Of a stretch of 64,000 nucleotides of DNA, positions 61,979 through 64,000 are shown piece after piece. How positions within the stretch are numbered: position 1 is the first letter of the stretch; every line of letters begins with the position of its first letter. The translations under genes were made by a program, and so were the position numbers. Source of the DNA: Streptomyces cellostaticus (GTDB taxonomy: Bacteria; Actinomycetota; Actinomycetes; Streptomycetales; Streptomycetaceae); contig NZ_JALLIN010000011.1 of NCBI RefSeq assembly GCF_023630175.1, forward strand, positions 62,001 to 126,000, written 5' to 3'. The notes under the pieces were generated by a model, which searched no databases, was not told the origin of the DNA, and was given only the letters and a program-made list of their open reading frames with translations.

Positions 61979-63604
61979 GTGATCGATCCGCACGCTCCCG
62001 CTCCGCTGGGTGTCCCGCCCTGGACGGCCCCCGTACGGCTGCCCGTCCGGCCCGGCACCGGACGGTTCCTGGTGCTGGTGTGCGTCTTCGTCTGCGCGGC
62101 CTGCGGGCTGGTGTACGAACTGGAACTCGTCGCCTTCGCCTCCTACCTGATCGGCGACTCGGTCACCCAGGCCTCCGTCGTGCTGTCCGTGATGGTGTTC
62201 GCGATGGGCATCGGCTCCCTCGCGGCCAAGCGGCTGCGCTGGCACGCGGCCGCCGGGTTCGGCGCGATCGAGATCGCGCTCGCCCTGGTCGGCGGCTGCA
62301 GCGCGATGGCGCTGTACGCGGTGTTCGCCTGGACCGGTGGCTGGGGCGGGATCTGGGCCGACGGCCCGCGCTGTCTGCTCGTCGCCTTCTCCCTCGCCAT
62401 CGGGCTGCTCGTGGGCGCGGAGGTGCCGCTGCTGATGGAACTGATCCAGCGCATCCGCCGCCAGGACGCGGGAGGCGCGGTCGCCGACGTGTTCGCCGCC
62501 GACTACGTGGGCGCGCTGGTCGGAGGCCTCGCCTTCCCGTTCCTGCTGCTGCCGTTCCTCGGCCAGCTCACGGCGGCGCTGCTCACCGGCGCGGTCAACG
62601 TGATCGCCGGGGGCGCCCTGGTGCTCGGCCTGTTCCGCCGCGACCTGAGCCGCCGGGCCCGCTGGACCCTGCTGCTGGCAGGCCTCACCGCGCTCGGCGT
62701 CCTCGCCGCCGCGGCCGCTCTCGCCGACGACTTCGAACGCGCCGCCCGGCACGCGGTCTACGGCAAGGACGTCCGGGTCGCGGTGCGGACCGGTGTCCAG
62801 GAGGTCGTCCTCGCCGGCGGCACCGGCGGCCGGCCCCTCGACCTCTTCCTGGACGGCCGGCTCAGGGCCGGTGGCGGCGACGAACGGCGCTACCACGAAG
62901 CCCTGGTCGAGCCCGCGCTGAGCGGCCCGCACACGCGCGTGCTCCTCCTCGGCGGCGGTGACGGCCTCGCCGCCCACGAGGTGCTGCGCCACCGCGACGT
63001 GCGCCGCGTCGACCTGGTCGAACCCGACGCCGGCCTGACCCGCCTGGCCCGCCGCGACCCCGGCCTGTCCGCACTCAACGGCCACGTCTACGACGACCCC
63101 CGCCTGCGTCCGGCGACCGCGGACGCGCTCACCTGGCTGCGCGGGGCGCCGGCGGGGGCGTACGACGTCGTGATCGCCGACCTGCCCGACCCCGGCGTCA
63201 CCGCCAGCACCAAGCTGTACTCCCAGGAGTTCTACGGCCTGGCCCGCCGGGCCCTCGCCACCGGCGGGCGGCTGGTGGTGCACGCCGGACCGGTCACCGG
63301 CCGCCCCCGTGCCTTCTGGACGGTGGCGTCGACCCTCCGGGCGGCCGGCTTCGCGACCGCCCCCTACCGGGTCCCCGGCTTCCCGGCCGGCCCCGACCGC
63401 TCGGCCGACGCCTCCCGGGCCCCGCAGGACTGGGGGTTCCTGCTGGCGGCACCGGGCGCTACGGCACCACCGCTGCGGCTGACCGGCGAAGGGCCCGCAC
63501 CCCGCACCCTGACCGGGGACGACCTGGCGGCCGACGCGCGCGCGGCCGCCGCCACCCGGGTCAGGGGACTGCCGGCGTCCACGCTGGTGCACCCGCGCTA
63601 CTGA
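61979..63604 (+). CDS. Membrane protein with spermidine-synthase-like domain
   Basis: GTG 61979 gives 541 aa. The first 230 residues form about seven helices ([49 protein letters not shown]). The C-terminal domain is a class I methyltransferase fold of the SpeE type: [40 protein letters not shown] and [32 protein letters not shown]. Whether it makes polyamines is unclear; several membrane-fused SpeE homologues have other roles. Confidence 0.9.
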   Translation: MIDPHAPAPLGVPPWTAPVRLPVRPGTGRFLVLVCVFVCAACGLVYELELVAFASYLIGDSVTQASVVLSVMVFAMGIGSLAAKRLRWHAAAGFGAIEIALALVGGCSAMALYAVFAWTGGWGGIWADGPRCLLVAFSLAIGLLVGAEVPLLMELIQRIRRQDAGGAVADVFAADYVGALVGGLAFPFLLLPFLGQLTAALLTGAVNVIAGGALVLGLFRRDLSRRARWTLLLAGLTALGVLAAAAALADDFERAARHAVYGKDVRVAVRTGVQEVVLAGGTGGRPLDLFLDGRLRAGGGDERRYHEALVEPALSGPHTRVLLLGGGDGLAAHEVLRHRDVRRVDLVEPDAGLTRLARRDPGLSALNGHVYDDPRLRPATADALTWLRGAPAGAYDVVIADLPDPGVTASTKLYSQEFYGLARRALATGGRLVVHAGPVTGRPRAFWTVASTLRAAGFATAPYRVPGFPAGPDRSADASRAPQDWGFLLAAPGATAPPLRLTGEGPAPRTLTGDDLAADARAAAATRVRGLPASTLVHPRY

Positions 63605-63620
63605 CGGGGGTGCCCGTGTC

Positions 63621-64000
63621 TCACGGGCGGTCGTGCAGGGACTGCTGGGCCCACACGGTCTTGCCCTCCGCCTGGTACCGGGTGCCCCAGTCGTCGGCCA
63701 GCGTGGCGACGATGAACAGCCCGCGCCCGGTCTCGTCGCTGGTGCGGGCGTGCTTGAGGTGCGGAGCGGACATCGCGGCGTCACTGACCTCGCAGGTCAG
63801 CACGCCGTTGCAGATCAGGCGCAGGTTCAGCGGCGGGATGCCGTAGCGCACGGCGTTGCCCACGAGTTCGCTGACGATCAGCTCGGTGGTGAACGCGGCC
63901 TCCTGGTCGACCCCCCAGGCCCGCAGCCGGCGCCGGGCCTCCGCCCGAGCGAACGGCGCGGCCTCGGGCCCCGGCGGCAGGGCGCGGCCGAAGACCCGCT
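63621..64000 (-). CDS. RsbW-like anti-sigma/HATPase protein, 5' end outside window
   Basis: The minus-strand frame is open from the right edge to the stop at 63621. RAWGVDQEAAFTTELIVSELVGNAVRYGIPPLNLRLICNGVLTCEV contains the N box (E-L-x-x-N-A-x-R-Y-G), and HARTSDETGRGLFIVATLADDWGTRYQAEGKTVWAQQ the G boxes of GHKL kinases. This is the stand-alone HATPase type that acts as an anti-sigma or SpoIIE/RsbU partner in Streptomyces. Only the C-terminal 126 residues are in the window. Confidence 0.9.
   Translation of the reverse strand, partial: RVFGRALPPGPEAAPFARAEARRRLRAWGVDQEAAFTTELIVSELVGNAVRYGIPPLNLRLICNGVLTCEVSDAAMSAPHLKHARTSDETGRGLFIVATLADDWGTRYQAEGKTVWAQQSLHDRP

Overview
The window is high-GC actinobacterial DNA and almost certainly Streptomyces. 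It carries the dnaK-grpE-dnaJ-hspR operon and clpB behind HspR-type HAIR sites, frequent GTG starts, TTA (bldA-type) codons at a regulated gene, and typical Streptomyces families (PucR, LuxR, ECF sigma, Yip1, DUF4232, YbjN, DUF2617). Most of the left and middle part is core chromosome; two accessory regions interrupt it.

Layout. 1-12.5 kb: quinone-oxidoreductase/TetR divergent pair, an ATGA-coupled L,D-transpeptidase / ECF sigma / membrane-anchored protein operon, a secreted DUF4232 protein, an unrecognised coupled gene pair, a VapBC toxin-antitoxin with its operator, a sodium:alanine symporter and a PucR regulator. 12.73-18.50 kb: a 5.8-kb island bounded by a perfect 78-bp direct repeat that is the 3' half of tRNA-Gly(CCC) plus its terminator. 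It carries a Uma2 nuclease, a 47-aa membrane peptide, a 914-aa P-loop ATPase with a repeat C-terminus and a Shedu-type (DUF4263) nuclease, but no integrase. 18.5-39.3 kb: core genes (tRNA-Gly, dcd, phosphoribosyltransferase, Yip1 protein, FG-GAP lipoprotein, EtfD-like Fe-S membrane oxidoreductase, WecA-like transferase, dnaK operon, sugar-binding lipoprotein, clpB, YbjN). Inside this stretch, at 32.5-35.3 kb, two convergent paralogous LuxR regulators adjoin a small secreted peptide with three DLGWD repeats, which is translationally coupled to a Rieske-like protein lacking cluster ligands.

39.3-58.1 kb is the most unusual region. An intact PLP aminotransferase (dapC-like) at its right end is followed by up to six displaced copies of its own 3' part, all in the same orientation. 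At least four begin at the same codon, just after the PLP lysine, and are preceded by a shared non-dapC sequence. Between the copies lie unrelated cargo modules: DUF1275 and IS3 debris; SNF2 helicase + SWIM protein + pRiA4b ORF-3-like protein + YefM/YoeB; Uma2 + a three-gene membrane-receiver / ADP-ribosyltransferase-like / helical operon; a frameshifted UPF0158-like gene; a probable new toxin-antitoxin pair; and a Phd/RelE pair. I read this as serial integration into dapC, each event restoring the gene and pushing the old 3' end outward.

58.1-64 kb: an IS5-type transposase tail, a secreted beta-helix protein, an integrase N-terminal relic, a His/Gly/Cys-rich protein, DUF2617, a membrane spermidine-synthase-like protein and the 3' part of an RsbW-like ATPase gene running off the window.

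All assignments come from reading the sequence and recalled family knowledge; no database search was run.
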